A stretch of 64,000 nucleotides of DNA. It comes from Chromobacterium amazonense. GTDB taxonomy: Bacteria; Pseudomonadota; Gammaproteobacteria; Burkholderiales; Chromobacteriaceae. The notes beneath the pieces were generated by a model. It was given only the letters and a program-made list of their open reading frames with translations. It was not told where the DNA came from and ran no database searches. Below are positions 37,942 to 46,080 of the stretch, piece by piece. The position numbers and the translations under genes are program-made. The stretch's first letter is position 1. Every line of letters starts with the position of its first letter. The stretch spans positions 1-64,000 of the forward strand of contig NZ_MKCR01000035.1 of the NCBI RefSeq assembly GCF_001855565.1, given 5' to 3'.

Positions 37942-38063
37942 TAATGCCGTTCACTTAAGGATTTTCGGGCGACTTTTCTGGCCTTGAGAGCACAGGAATC
38001 CACAAAAAAAGCACCGTTTCACATGCATGGAGACGGTGCTTTTCTCTTAAGTGAACGGCATTA
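37942..38063. mobile_element. IS4-like miniature inverted-repeat element (MITE)
   Basis: The 122-bp element has perfect 18-bp terminal inverted repeats, TAATGCCGTTCACTTAAG, close to the ends of E. coli IS4 (TAATGCCGATCAGTTAAG, from memory). It is flanked by a 12-bp direct repeat CCCCAAGGTCGG (37930-37941 and 38064-38075), in the 11-13 bp range of IS4 duplications. It encodes no protein. The empty site would read AAAGCCCCC-AAGGTC-GGGGGCTTT, a terminator hairpin for the MFS gene, now split. The element carries its own hairpin terminator. Confidence 0.9.
38007..38043 (-). terminator. Intrinsic terminator carried by the MITE
   Basis: A 14-bp stem (AAAAGCACCGTCTC on the minus strand, pairing with GAAACGGTGCTTTT, one G-T pair) has a nine-base loop and is followed by a run of seven T on the minus strand (bases 38004-38010). 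It faces transcription arriving from the MFS gene and so can replace the terminator interrupted by the insertion. Confidence 0.85.
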
Positions 38064-38101
38064 CCCCAAGGTCGGGGGCTTTGTCGTTGCGGGCGGGAGG
38101 A

Positions 38102-39325
38102 TCAGGCCTTGCCCAGATGCGGCTCGGCGTGGAAGTTTTCTTCTGCGGCCTTCGCTGCGCCCGGCTGGCGGATGATCAGCGAGAACAGCAACGATACGAT
38201 CAGCAGCGCCAGGATCAGGTGGAAGGTAGCCAGGAAGCCGCCGAACAGCGAGGCCACGATGGAGCCGACGATGCTGCCGATGCCGAAGCCCAGGTAGATC
38301 ACGCCGTAGTTCTTGGTCAGGTTGTTCAGGCCGAAGAAATCGCTGACCAGCGACGGGTAGACGGTGATGGTGCCGCCGAAGCTGAAGGCGATGCAGGCGA
38401 TGGCGGCGAAGAACAGCGTGACGTTCAGCGGCACAAACAGCAGGGTCAGCATGCCGGCCAAGGCGGCGATCTGGGCGAGGGTGATGACGCGGATGCGCGG
38501 CATCTTGTCGGACAGGATGCCCAGCACCAGGCGGCCGGACAGATTGGCCACCGCGATCACGGCGACGGCATTGGCGGCGGTCAGCGCCGGCAGGTGAACG
38601 AAGCTTTCGCCGATGTCCTTGGCCACGCCGATCACATACAGGCCGCTCATGCATACAGTCAGGAACATCATGGCCAGCATCCAGTATTGCGGCTGGCGCA
38701 TCGATTCGGCCAGCGTGAAGTCTCGGCTGCCGCTGGTTTGCGCGGCGATCGGCTGTTGGGGCGCATCGGTCATCAGCAGCGCGCCGGCCAGCACCATGGA
38801 CATGGCGATCAGCCCCCACAGCTGGAAAGTGGCTTCCAGGCTAAAGTGCGACAGCAGCGCCAGATTGATGAACTTGAAGCCCAGGCTGCCCAGGCCGTAA
38901 GCGCCGATGGCGCAGGCCGAGATCAGGCCCTTGCGTTCCGGGAACCATTTCACGCAGTTGGACAGCGACATCAAATAGCCTGCGCCGTCGGCGAAGCCCA
39001 CCAGCAGGCCGGCGCACAGGTAGAGCATGACCAGGTTGTTGGCTTGCGAGGTCAGATAGAAGCCCAGGCCGAGCATCAGGCCGGAGGCGATGGCCACCTT
39101 GCGCACGCCGAAGCGCTCCTGTAGCTTGCCAGCCAGGGAAGAGGCGACAGCCAGGGCCAGGCTCAGCAGGCCGAAGGCGAAGGCCACCTGGCTGACCGGT
39201 TCGGAGAGCTTGTGCGACAGTTGGGCGTTGAACAGGCTCCAGGTGTAAACGGAACCCAGGGCGAACTGGGTGAGAACGGTGCCGGCCAGGGTACGGTAGC
39301 GGATGGCATTGAGAGAGGCATTCAT
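38102..39325 (-). CDS. yhjX: YhjX-like MFS transporter (oxalate/formate antiporter family)
   Basis: The 407-residue membrane protein has twelve hydrophobic spans and the OFA-family features 'LAGTVLTQFALGSVYTWSLFNAQLSHKL', 'KLQERFGVRKVAIASGLMLGLGFYLTS', 'KWFPERKGLISACAIGAYGLGSLGF' and 'SFGGTITVYPSLVSDFFGLNNLTKNYGVIYLGFGIGS'. E. coli YhjX is 402 aa and is the main target of the pyruvate-responsive YpdA/YpdB system. Here the transporter gene lies directly downstream of such a system, on the same strand, with a matching operator, so a role in pyruvate (or related carboxylate) transport is a good inference. ATG 39325. Its native terminator is interrupted by the MITE. Confidence 0.88.
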   Translation of the reverse strand: MNASLNAIRYRTLAGTVLTQFALGSVYTWSLFNAQLSHKLSEPVSQVAFAFGLLSLALAVASSLAGKLQERFGVRKVAIASGLMLGLGFYLTSQANNLVMLYLCAGLLVGFADGAGYLMSLSNCVKWFPERKGLISACAIGAYGLGSLGFKFINLALLSHFSLEATFQLWGLIAMSMVLAGALLMTDAPQQPIAAQTSGSRDFTLAESMRQPQYWMLAMMFLTVCMSGLYVIGVAKDIGESFVHLPALTAANAVAVIAVANLSGRLVLGILSDKMPRIRVITLAQIAALAGMLTLLFVPLNVTLFFAAIACIAFSFGGTITVYPSLVSDFFGLNNLTKNYGVIYLGFGIGSIVGSIVASLFGGFLATFHLILALLIVSLLFSLIIRQPGAAKAAEENFHAEPHLGKA

Positions 39326-39399
39326 GGCGCTGCTCGCTTAAAGTCATTACTGTTGGCATGACTATAAGCCCGCGCTTATAGAGACGGCGCAGCGCGGGA

Positions 39400-39430
39400 A
39401 TGAAATGCAGGCGGCGCGGAATGAACTGCA
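39400..39430 (-). promoter_or_regulatory. YpdB-like direct-repeat operator before the yhjX-like gene
   Basis: On the minus strand TGCAGTTCAT (39430-39421) and TGCATTTCAT (39409-39400) are separated by exactly 11 bp. The published E. coli YpdB site is two GGCATTTCAT repeats with an 11-bp spacer. The pair lies 75 bp upstream of the transporter start and ends about 20 bp before TATAAG (39375-39380) and 34 bp before TATAGT (39361-39366), either of which could be the -10. Confidence 0.8.
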
Positions 39431-39431
39431 A

Positions 39432-40178
39432 TCAGAGGTGCATCAGTTGCCTGAACGCCTTGATGTTGCTGCGGCTGACCGGGATTTCCGCCTTCAGGTC
39501 GTACAGCTTGATGATGTAAGTGCTGTTCTGCCACGGCGCGATTTCACGGATCTTGTGGATGTTGACGCAATACGAGCGGTGGCAGCGGAAGAAGCTGTCT
39601 GCTGGGAGACGGGACACGAATTCGCTGATGCTCATCGCCATCACGTAGCGGTCGCGCGCGGTGTAGACCAGGGTGACTTTCTCGTCCGCCTCGACGTAAT
39701 AGATGTCGTCGCAGGGCGTGACGATGATGCTGTCGCCCTTGGCCAGGTTGACGGTGCGGCTGACGGGCGCGGATTCGGGGAGGGGCGCCGCTATGTGCGG
39801 CGCTGTGGCCGGCGGCGCCTGTTCCAGCGCTTCCAGCTTGGCCAGCAGGCTGATGATGCGCGTCTCGTTATACGGCTTGAGTATGTAATCGAAGGCTTCC
39901 ACTTCAAACGCCTCCACCGCGAACTCCTTGTAGGCGGTGACGAAGACGATGCGCGGCGGTTTGGCTGCTTTATGCAGGTTCTTGGCCAGCAACAGGCCGT
40001 CGATGGACGGGATGTTGATGTCCAGAAACACCACGTCCACGACTTGCTCCTGCAGGAATTTGAACGCTTCCAGCCCGTCCTCCACGCTGGCGGCGATCTC
40101 GATGGCGCTGTGTTCCTGTATCAAATAGGCCAGTTCCTGGCGCGCCAGGTATTCGTCTTCCACAATCAGCGCCTTCAT
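39432..40178 (-). CDS. ypdB: YpdB-like LytTR response regulator
   Basis: The 248-residue regulator has a receiver domain with acidic pocket 'ALIVEDEYLA', phosphoacceptor Asp53 in 'VVFLDINIPSIDG' and Lys in 'DYILKPYNETRI'. After an Ala/Pro linker follows a LytTR domain: 'DDIYYVEADEKVTLVYTARDRYVMAMSISEFVSRLPADSFFRCHRSYCVNIHKI'. Length matches E. coli YpdB (244). Its ATG overlaps the kinase stop by four bases (ATGA), so the two are translationally coupled. The operator for the transporter gene begins two bases after its stop codon. Confidence 0.92.
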   Translation of the reverse strand: MKALIVEDEYLARQELAYLIQEHSAIEIAASVEDGLEAFKFLQEQVVDVVFLDINIPSIDGLLLAKNLHKAAKPPRIVFVTAYKEFAVEAFEVEAFDYILKPYNETRIISLLAKLEALEQAPPATAPHIAAPLPESAPVSRTVNLAKGDSIIVTPCDDIYYVEADEKVTLVYTARDRYVMAMSISEFVSRLPADSFFRCHRSYCVNIHKIREIAPWQNSTYIIKLYDLKAEIPVSRSNIKAFRQLMHL

Positions 40179-41842
40179 GCGACTTCCTCCAGCGGCAGCT
40201 CAAAACTCACTTCGGTGCCCGGCTCCAGCCGGGTAAGCCGCAGGCCCTCGCCGTACAAGAGCTTGATGCGCTCGTTGACGTTGGATAGGCCGATGCTGCG
40301 GCTTTCCACTTTGCCTCTGGCGATGCCGTCCATCACTTCCTGGCTGATGCCGTAGCCGGTGTCGCGCACCGACACATGGATGCGGTCGTCCAGCTTCTTC
40401 ACCGAGATGCGCACCTCGCCCGGCTCCTTGCGCGGCTGGATGCCATGCAGGATGGCATTTTCCACCAGCGGCTGCAGCAGCAGGCTGGGCACGCGCGCAT
40501 GGACCTCGTCCACGTCGAATACGACGGACAGCTTGCTGCCGAAGCGCGCCTGCTCGATGGCCACGTAGTCGCGCACCTGCTTCAGTTCTTCCTGGATGTC
40601 GATCAGGGTGTCGCCCAGCGATAGGTTGTAGCGCAGGTAGTCGGCCAGCTTGGCGATCAGCTGCCGCGCCTCCGACGGCTGGATGCGGATCAAGGACGAG
40701 ATGGCGTTCAGCGCGTTGAACAGGAAGTGCGGGTTGATCTTGCTCTGCAGCGCGGCGAACTCGGCTTTGCGCGCCATCTCCTGCAGCTGCTTGATGCGCG
40801 ACGCCTCCATCTGGGTGGAGATCAGCTGCGACAGGCCCAGCCCCAGCTCGCGCAGCGAGCCGGTGATGCCGCCGCTCTGGCGGAAGAAGATTTTCAGCGT
40901 GCCGGTGACGCGGCCGTTTTCGCGCAGCGGGATGATGATCACCGAGTGGAAATCCGCCACCCGGTACTGGCGCAGGTCGTTTTCGATGATGATCTGGTCC
41001 TGCTCCACCGCGCGGCGGGTGATCTCGCCGATGGCGGAGTGGGCGGCCGGTTCGTAGTAGTCCTTGCCCAGCCCCACGTAGGCCAGCACGTCGCGGGTAT
41101 CGGTGATGGCCACCGCGTCGGCGCCGATGTGGTTGCGGATCACCGTGCACACTTCCACCAGCGCGTCGCGGTCCACGTTCTGGAAATAGGGCAGGGTGCG
41201 GTTGGCGATGGTCAGCGCCAGCTTGGCCTGGCGAGCCGCCAGCAGCTCTTTTTCGTCGTCCAGATCCTGCACCAGCCGGATGATCAAGCCGATGCAGACG
41301 GTGCCGGTGATCATCGGGTAGGCGATGTGGCTGACGATGGCGTGGCCTACCTTAGGCTCGGTGAACCATAGAATCAAGGCCATGGTCAGGCTTTCGCAGC
41401 CGACGCCGGCGGCGATGCCGTACAGCCACAAGCGCTGGCGGCCGGCGCGGTAGTGAATGAAGGTGGACAGCAGGCCGGCGCAGATGCTGGAGATCAGGCA
41501 GGGCAGCGAGGTGTAGCCGTGGATGTCTATCAGGTAGCGGTGCAGGCCGGAAACGATGCCGGCCGGAATGCCCACCCAGGGGCCGAACAGAATGCCGCCG
41601 GCCAGGATGGCGATGGTGCGGACATTGACCAGCGAGCCGTCCACCGGAATGCCGGTATAGGTGCTGAACACGGCGAACAGGCAGAACAGCAGCGAGACGC
41701 CGGCCAGTTCCGCCGGGCTGTGCTTCTGCTGGCGCAACAGGTCTTGGAACGGCCGGATGCGGGTGAGGAAGAACAGCGCCATCAGCATCAGCGCGGCGCG
41801 TTCAAAAACCGCCAGTAGCAGCATATTGGGATTGTCTATCAT
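40175..41842 (-). CDS. ypdA: YpdA/LytS-type sensor histidine kinase
   Basis: The 555-residue inner-membrane kinase has the LytS order: five to six N-terminal spans of the 5TMR-LYT type ('VSLLFCLFAVFSTYTGIPVDGSLVNVRTIAILAGGILFGPWVGIPAGIVSGLHRYL'), a GAF domain (about 220-340), then the His_kinase module with phosphoacceptor His372 in 'SKINPHFLFNALNAISSL' and an ATPase domain with 'LLLQPLVENAILHGI' and 'RDTGYGIS'. E. coli YpdA is 565 aa. I chose ATG 41842 because the hydrophobic N-terminus begins there; upstream in-frame sequence is not protein-like. Together with the regulator and transporter it forms a complete pyruvate-type signalling unit (inference). Confidence 0.9.
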   Translation of the reverse strand: MIDNPNMLLLAVFERAALMLMALFFLTRIRPFQDLLRQQKHSPAELAGVSLLFCLFAVFSTYTGIPVDGSLVNVRTIAILAGGILFGPWVGIPAGIVSGLHRYLIDIHGYTSLPCLISSICAGLLSTFIHYRAGRQRLWLYGIAAGVGCESLTMALILWFTEPKVGHAIVSHIAYPMITGTVCIGLIIRLVQDLDDEKELLAARQAKLALTIANRTLPYFQNVDRDALVEVCTVIRNHIGADAVAITDTRDVLAYVGLGKDYYEPAAHSAIGEITRRAVEQDQIIIENDLRQYRVADFHSVIIIPLRENGRVTGTLKIFFRQSGGITGSLRELGLGLSQLISTQMEASRIKQLQEMARKAEFAALQSKINPHFLFNALNAISSLIRIQPSEARQLIAKLADYLRYNLSLGDTLIDIQEELKQVRDYVAIEQARFGSKLSVVFDVDEVHARVPSLLLQPLVENAILHGIQPRKEPGEVRISVKKLDDRIHVSVRDTGYGISQEVMDGIARGKVESRSIGLSNVNERIKLLYGEGLRLTRLEPGTEVSFELPLEEVA

Positions 41843-41969
41843 TCGGGGCCTGGCCGCGCGCGGCGGCGGGATGGGAGCCAAAACAGTTGACAGTATTTTA
41901 AGGCATGGTTGGGCCTGGGTCAGACATTCGCGCGATAAAAGACCGCTGACATGCCGAGACGTTCTGTCG

Positions 41970-43967
41970 CTACAGGCGGATTTCCAGTTTGTCCGTTCCT
42001 TCTGCCGGGTAGGCGCAGCACAGCAGGATTTCGCCCGGCGCGGTTTCATAGTCCGGCGGCTGCAGATAGGTGGCTTGGCCCGCCAGCAGGGCGGCGCGGC
42101 AGCTGCCGCAGGTGCCGCCGCGGCAGCTGAAGTCCGGGTTCAGGCCGCAGGCTTCCGCCAGCTCCAGCAGGCTGCCCTGGCCGGGTTGCCACGCCGCGTC
42201 CAGCTCGGCATCGCTGAAGCGGACCGCGACGGCGTGGTCGGCCATCGGCGGCAGGGTTGGCCCGGCGCGGCCGATGCGTTGCAGACCTGCCGGACCGAAG
42301 GCCTCGGCGTGGATGCGGCTGTCTGCCACGACTGCGCCAATCAGCTGATCGTACAAGGCCTGCATGAAGCCGGCGGGGCCGCACAGGTAGAAGTCTCCGG
42401 CCAGATCCGCGCCAAACCGGCGCAATAGCTTGATGTCGACGCGTCCGGCGTGCTGGTAGTCCTGGCCTGGGCGACGGTTTGTTTCCGGCTGGCTTGCCGC
42501 CTTGACGACGCGCAGCTTGCCTGCCGCCCTGGCTTGCAAGGCGTCCAGCTCTGCGTCGAACGCGCGTTCGGCCACGGTTTTGGTGGCGTAGACCAGCAGC
42601 GTGGGCGGCATCGCGGCGGCTTGTTCCGTCAACTGGTGCAGCATGGCCAGCAGCGGCGTGATGCCGATGCCGCCTGCCAGCAGCGTAATGGGCCTTTCCA
42701 GGCTGGATACGGTGAAGTCGCCGCGCGGCGGCAGCGCCTCCACGATGTCGCCCGGCGCCAGCTGGTGCAGCCGGGCGGATGCCTTGCCCTGGCGCTTGAC
42801 GCTGATGCGGTAAGCGCCGGTCTGAGAAAGCGTGTAATTGCGCAAGCGCGCGCCGTCCACGCCCATCACCTTGAGGCTCAGGTGCTGGCCAGGCAGGAAG
42901 GGCGGCGGGGGCGAGCCGTCCGCCGGTTCCAGATAGATCGACCGCACGACATCGCTCTCGTCGGCCACATGGGTTACCCGCAGCGGCAGCCATTGCCGGG
43001 CGGGGGCCGGCTGCGGCCAGGCACCGGTGGCCAGGGCGAACGGCGAATATTCGCGCAGCGTCCAGCGCAGCGCCAGGGCGTTGCGGCGGCGCACCACCCG
43101 CTCGACTCGGAAAGACCACAGCCGCTCGGCGCCATGGAAAACGGACGCGGCGTCGCCATCCCGCACCTCGGCGCGGCCAGCCAGCTGCAGCGTGTCGCCG
43201 CTGGAGAAGTCGATGAACAAGAGGCCGGCGCGCGGATGGCGCAGCAGATTGCCCAGGGTGTTGAAGTAGCCGTTCCCCGGAAAATCCGGAATGGTCAGTG
43301 TGTCGCCGTCGACTCTGACGAAGCCGGGCTTGCCGCCGCGATGCGATACATCGACCTGCCAGCCGGGTTGGCCATCGTCGCCGGGGAAGGCGCTGGCGAC
43401 GAAGAAGGTGTCGGCGGAGGCGATGGCTGCGCGGGCGTCCTCGTCCAGCTCGTCCATCCATTCCACCGTGCCCACGATGCGCGGCCCCGGTTCGCGGGCA
43501 AATTCAAATTCGCGCAGCTGGATGTACTTGGGGCAGTTGCCGAATGACTGGCGCACCGCCAGCGCGCAACCGGCCTTGTCCAGCGCAATCAGTTGGCCGT
43601 TCATGCGGTTGCGGCGGCGCGTGTGCAGTTCGATGCCGAGCAGGCCCACCGCCGCGCCGGAACGCAGGCAATCGCGCAGCGGGTCGGCAGGGCTGGGCAG
43701 GGCGGCGAGGCGCAATTCGCGCGGATCGGGCGAATCAACAAAACCGGGCGCGCCCTCCACCACGCCCGCCCACGGCCTGCCGGCATCGTCCAGCGCCGCC
43801 AGCACCACGAAAGGGAGCTGGCGGAAGAAAGCGCGATGCTGATCCGGCATGTGGTCGCGCAGATTGCGCGGCCCGACCACGGCCATTTGCTCCAGGCTGC
43901 CGGCGCGGCGCTGCATTTCCAGTTCGCCGGAATGCCAGGGCTGCAGGGGAGAACGATGCTCGCTCAT
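41970..43967 (-). CDS. Three-domain oxidoreductase: PNPOx-like, FAD/NAD reductase and 2Fe-2S ferredoxin
   Basis: The 665-residue protein is a natural fusion. Residues 1-300 are a pyridoxamine-phosphate-oxidase-like split barrel ('FFRQLPFVVLAALDDAGRPWAGVVEGAPGF'; 'DTFFVASAFPGDDGQPGWQVDVSHRGGKPGFVRV'). Residues about 320-560 are a ferredoxin-NADP reductase unit with FAD motif 'RLRNYTLS' and NAD motif 'LLAGGIGITPLLAMLHQL' and 'FYLCGPAGFMQAL'. The last 90 residues are a plant-type 2Fe-2S domain with 'CRGGTCGSCRAALL' and a final Cys in 'EILLCCAYP'. It could pass electrons from NAD(P)H to a flavin or small molecule bound by the first domain. It lies 19 bp downstream of marR. Substrate unknown. Confidence 0.88.
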   Translation of the reverse strand: MSEHRSPLQPWHSGELEMQRRAGSLEQMAVVGPRNLRDHMPDQHRAFFRQLPFVVLAALDDAGRPWAGVVEGAPGFVDSPDPRELRLAALPSPADPLRDCLRSGAAVGLLGIELHTRRRNRMNGQLIALDKAGCALAVRQSFGNCPKYIQLREFEFAREPGPRIVGTVEWMDELDEDARAAIASADTFFVASAFPGDDGQPGWQVDVSHRGGKPGFVRVDGDTLTIPDFPGNGYFNTLGNLLRHPRAGLLFIDFSSGDTLQLAGRAEVRDGDAASVFHGAERLWSFRVERVVRRRNALALRWTLREYSPFALATGAWPQPAPARQWLPLRVTHVADESDVVRSIYLEPADGSPPPPFLPGQHLSLKVMGVDGARLRNYTLSQTGAYRISVKRQGKASARLHQLAPGDIVEALPPRGDFTVSSLERPITLLAGGIGITPLLAMLHQLTEQAAAMPPTLLVYATKTVAERAFDAELDALQARAAGKLRVVKAASQPETNRRPGQDYQHAGRVDIKLLRRFGADLAGDFYLCGPAGFMQALYDQLIGAVVADSRIHAEAFGPAGLQRIGRAGPTLPPMADHAVAVRFSDAELDAAWQPGQGSLLELAEACGLNPDFSCRGGTCGSCRAALLAGQATYLQPPDYETAPGEILLCCAYPAEGTDKLEIRL

Positions 43968-43986
43968 GGGACGCTCCGTGGGGCGA

Positions 43987-44499
43987 TCAGTGGTTTTCGG
44001 GTTCCAGCGCCGCCAGCAGTTCCGCCAGCCGCTTTTGCAGCGCCTCCACGCTGCGCGCCGGCAGCGCGGACAGAATGGCGTGCTCGTTGGCGACATGCGC
44101 CTCCACCGCGCGCTCGATCAGCGCGAAGCCCGCGTCGCTGAGTCTGACCAGCGTGCTGCGCGCGTCCTGGCTGCAGGCTTCGCGCACGATCCAGCCCTTG
44201 CCTTCCAGAACTTTCAGCCGGTGCGTCATGGTGCCGGAGGTGACCATCATCGTCGAGAACAATTCGGTGGGCGCCAGCCGATACGGCGCGCCGGCCCGGC
44301 GCAGCGTGGCCAGCATGTCGAACTCCCAGGCGCTGAGGCCATATTGCTGGAATACCACATCCAGCCTGTGCTCCAGCAGCGCCGCACAGCGGCCCAGCCT
44401 GCCGATCAGCCCCATGGGGCTGACGTCCAGATCCGGCCGCTCTCTGGCCCATTGTTCCAGAATGCGGTCCACCGCGTCGCCGTTTTCGCTTTTCGTCAT
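43987..44499 (-). CDS. MarR-family transcriptional regulator
   Basis: The 170-residue protein is a winged-helix regulator: 'LDVVFQQYGLSAWEFDMLATLRRAGAPYRLAPTELFSTMMVTSGTMTHRLKVLEGKGWIVREACSQDARSTLVRLSDAG', the last part being the wing with the DxRS/T-L pattern. About 40 extra N-terminal residues precede the domain. It is the first gene of a two-gene operon with the fusion oxidoreductase and is divergent from an EamA exporter. Three palindromic boxes in the shared spacer are its likely operators, giving coordinated control of both directions. The ligand is unknown; aromatic compounds or oxidants are usual for the family. Confidence 0.9.
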   Translation of the reverse strand: MTKSENGDAVDRILEQWARERPDLDVSPMGLIGRLGRCAALLEHRLDVVFQQYGLSAWEFDMLATLRRAGAPYRLAPTELFSTMMVTSGTMTHRLKVLEGKGWIVREACSQDARSTLVRLSDAGFALIERAVEAHVANEHAILSALPARSVEALQKRLAELLAALEPENH

Positions 44500-44510
44500 A
44501 TGAAATCTGT

Positions 44511-44567
44511 CTTGATCTCAAGATTAATTTGCCTTGAATTCGAGATAAATGTTATCTTGAATTCAAG
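44511..44567. promoter_or_regulatory. Three regularly spaced MarR operator-like palindromes
   Basis: CTTGATCTCAAG (44511-44522), CTTGAATTCGAG (44533-44544) and CTTGAATTCAAG (44556-44567) are 12-bp palindromes starting 22 and 23 bp apart, about two helical turns, in the marR/eamA divergent spacer. The first lies 11 bp from the marR start codon and the last 42 bp from the exporter start. Confidence 0.75.
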
Positions 44568-44609
44568 CTAAATGCGCTTCGATTATAAACGTAAACGAGA
44601 GGATTGCCC

Positions 44610-45515
44610 ATGACGGCGAATACGGGAATCGGCCAGTGGCGGGATGTGTTGTTGACCGCGCTCACGCCGGTGATCTGGGGTTCGACTTATATCGTCACCA
44701 CCGAGCTGCTGCCGCCCGATCGGCCGTTCACCGCGGCCTTGCTGCGCGTGCTGCCGGCCGGACTCTTGCTGGTGATGATGGGCGGCTGGCGTCCGCGGAC
44801 AGGGGAGTGGGGCAAGCTGCTGATGTTGTCCGCGCTGAATATCGGCGCGTTCCAGGCGCTGTTGTTCGTCGCCGCCTATCGCTTGCCGGGCGGGCTGGCG
44901 GCGGTCGTCGGCGCTTGCCAGCCCTTGCTGGTGATGACGCTGGCCTGGCGGCTGGACAGCCGGCGTCCGGCGGCGATGGCCTTGTGGGCCAGCCTGGCCG
45001 GCGTGGCCGGCATGGCCTTGCTGCTGCTGTCGCCAGGCACGCGCTGGGATGGGTTGGGCATGTTGGCGGCCTTTGGCGGCGCGGTGGTGATGGCTTGCGG
45101 CACCTATCTGACGCGGCGCTGGAAATTGTCGGCGCCGGTCACCGCGCTGACAGGCTGGCAGCTGTCGCTGGGCGGACTGATGCTGCTGCCGCTGGCCCTG
45201 GCCATCGATCCGCCTCTGCCGCGTCTGGGGTGGGCGCAATTTGCCGGCTATGGCTACCTGACCCTGTTTGGCGCGCTGCTTGCCTATCTTTTGTGGTTCC
45301 GCGGCATCGCGCGGCTGTCGCCGGTGGCGGTGTCGTCGCTGGGCCTGCTCAGCCCAATGACGGCCGTGGTGTTGGGTTGGGCCCTGCTGGGCCAGGCGCT
45401 TTCCGCGCAATCGCTGCTGGGCATGGCGGTGGTGTTGGGCAGCGTGCTGGCGGTGCAACGCAGCATGATGGCGCCGCCCGCTCCCAAGGAGGGCGTCGCC
45501 GTCCGCTTCAATTGA
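44610..45515 (+). CDS. EamA/DMT-family exporter divergent from marR
   Basis: The 301-residue membrane protein has ten spans and EamA motifs 'VLLTALTPVIWGSTYIVTTELLPPDRPFTAALLRVLPAGLLL' and 'YGYLTLFGALLAYLLWFRGIARLSPVAVSSLGLLSPMTAVVLGWALLGQALS'. This is the YdcZ/YedA-like subgroup often linked to amino acid or drug efflux. ATG 44610 has GAGAGG upstream. Its promoter lies among the three MarR boxes, so it is probably repressed by the adjacent MarR protein. Its 3' end overlaps the convergent GNAT gene by eight bases. Confidence 0.9.
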   Translation: MTANTGIGQWRDVLLTALTPVIWGSTYIVTTELLPPDRPFTAALLRVLPAGLLLVMMGGWRPRTGEWGKLLMLSALNIGAFQALLFVAAYRLPGGLAAVVGACQPLLVMTLAWRLDSRRPAAMALWASLAGVAGMALLLLSPGTRWDGLGMLAAFGGAVVMACGTYLTRRWKLSAPVTALTGWQLSLGGLMLLPLALAIDPPLPRLGWAQFAGYGYLTLFGALLAYLLWFRGIARLSPVAVSSLGLLSPMTAVVLGWALLGQALSAQSLLGMAVVLGSVLAVQRSMMAPPAPKEGVAVRFN

Positions 45516-46014
45516 TCCGCGCCATCAGCAGCGCGTCGCCAAAGCGGCCGTCGATGCGGATGGCGTCGCGCAGATGACCCTCCTGCTGGAAGCCATGGCG
45601 GCGATACAGCTGAATGGCGCGGCGGTTGTCGGCGTGCACTGTCAGCTCCACGCGATGAAGGCCGCGCTTGGCGGCGAGCGCCAGTGTTTGCTCCAGCAGC
45701 CAGCCGCCCAGGCCTAGGCCGCGATGCGCCGGCAGCATGCCCATGCCCAGGGTGCCGCGGTGGCGGTGAATGGGCCACTCGTGGGGAGAAACGTCGCACC
45801 AGCCCACCACCTGATCGCCGTACAGCAGCAACAGGTGCGGGGCGTTCGCGGCCAGTTGCCGCGCCACATATTGCGCCGACAACTGCTGCGAAATTTCCAG
45901 AAACGATAGGTAGCGGCGTTCGCGCGCCACGCTGTCGGTCACGCGCCAGAAGTCTTCAGCCCGATCGGCGGTCAGCGCTTGCAGCGAGTAAGGCGTGGTA
46001 TAGGGGCTGGGCAT
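45508..46014 (-). CDS. GNAT-family N-acetyltransferase
   Basis: The 168-residue protein has 'LLLYGDQVVGWCDVSPHEWPIHRHRGTLGMGMLPAHRGLGLGGWLLEQTLALAAKRGLHRVELTVHADNRRAIQLYRRHGFQQEGHLRDAIRIDGRFGD', a typical GNAT acetyl-CoA loop (HRGLGLGG) and the C-terminal strand pattern of PhnO/YhhY-like enzymes that act on L-amino acids. It starts at ATG 46014. The substrate cannot be read from the sequence. Convergent with the exporter and 66 bp upstream of nothing else on its strand except the liuR-like gene, which lies behind it. Confidence 0.88.
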   Translation of the reverse strand: MPSPYTTPYSLQALTADRAEDFWRVTDSVARERRYLSFLEISQQLSAQYVARQLAANAPHLLLLYGDQVVGWCDVSPHEWPIHRHRGTLGMGMLPAHRGLGLGGWLLEQTLALAAKRGLHRVELTVHADNRRAIQLYRRHGFQQEGHLRDAIRIDGRFGDALLMARIN

Positions 46015-46080
46015 GCGGCATCTCCAATGCAGATTTGTTTATTTTGTCTGCTTTGAAATGACGATGCAATTTTATTGAAG

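Noticed and set aside
37732-37944. A small plus-strand ORF (70 codons) upstream of the LuxR gene
   Set aside because: No ribosome site, crosses the MITE target duplication, and reads as AT-rich promoter DNA.
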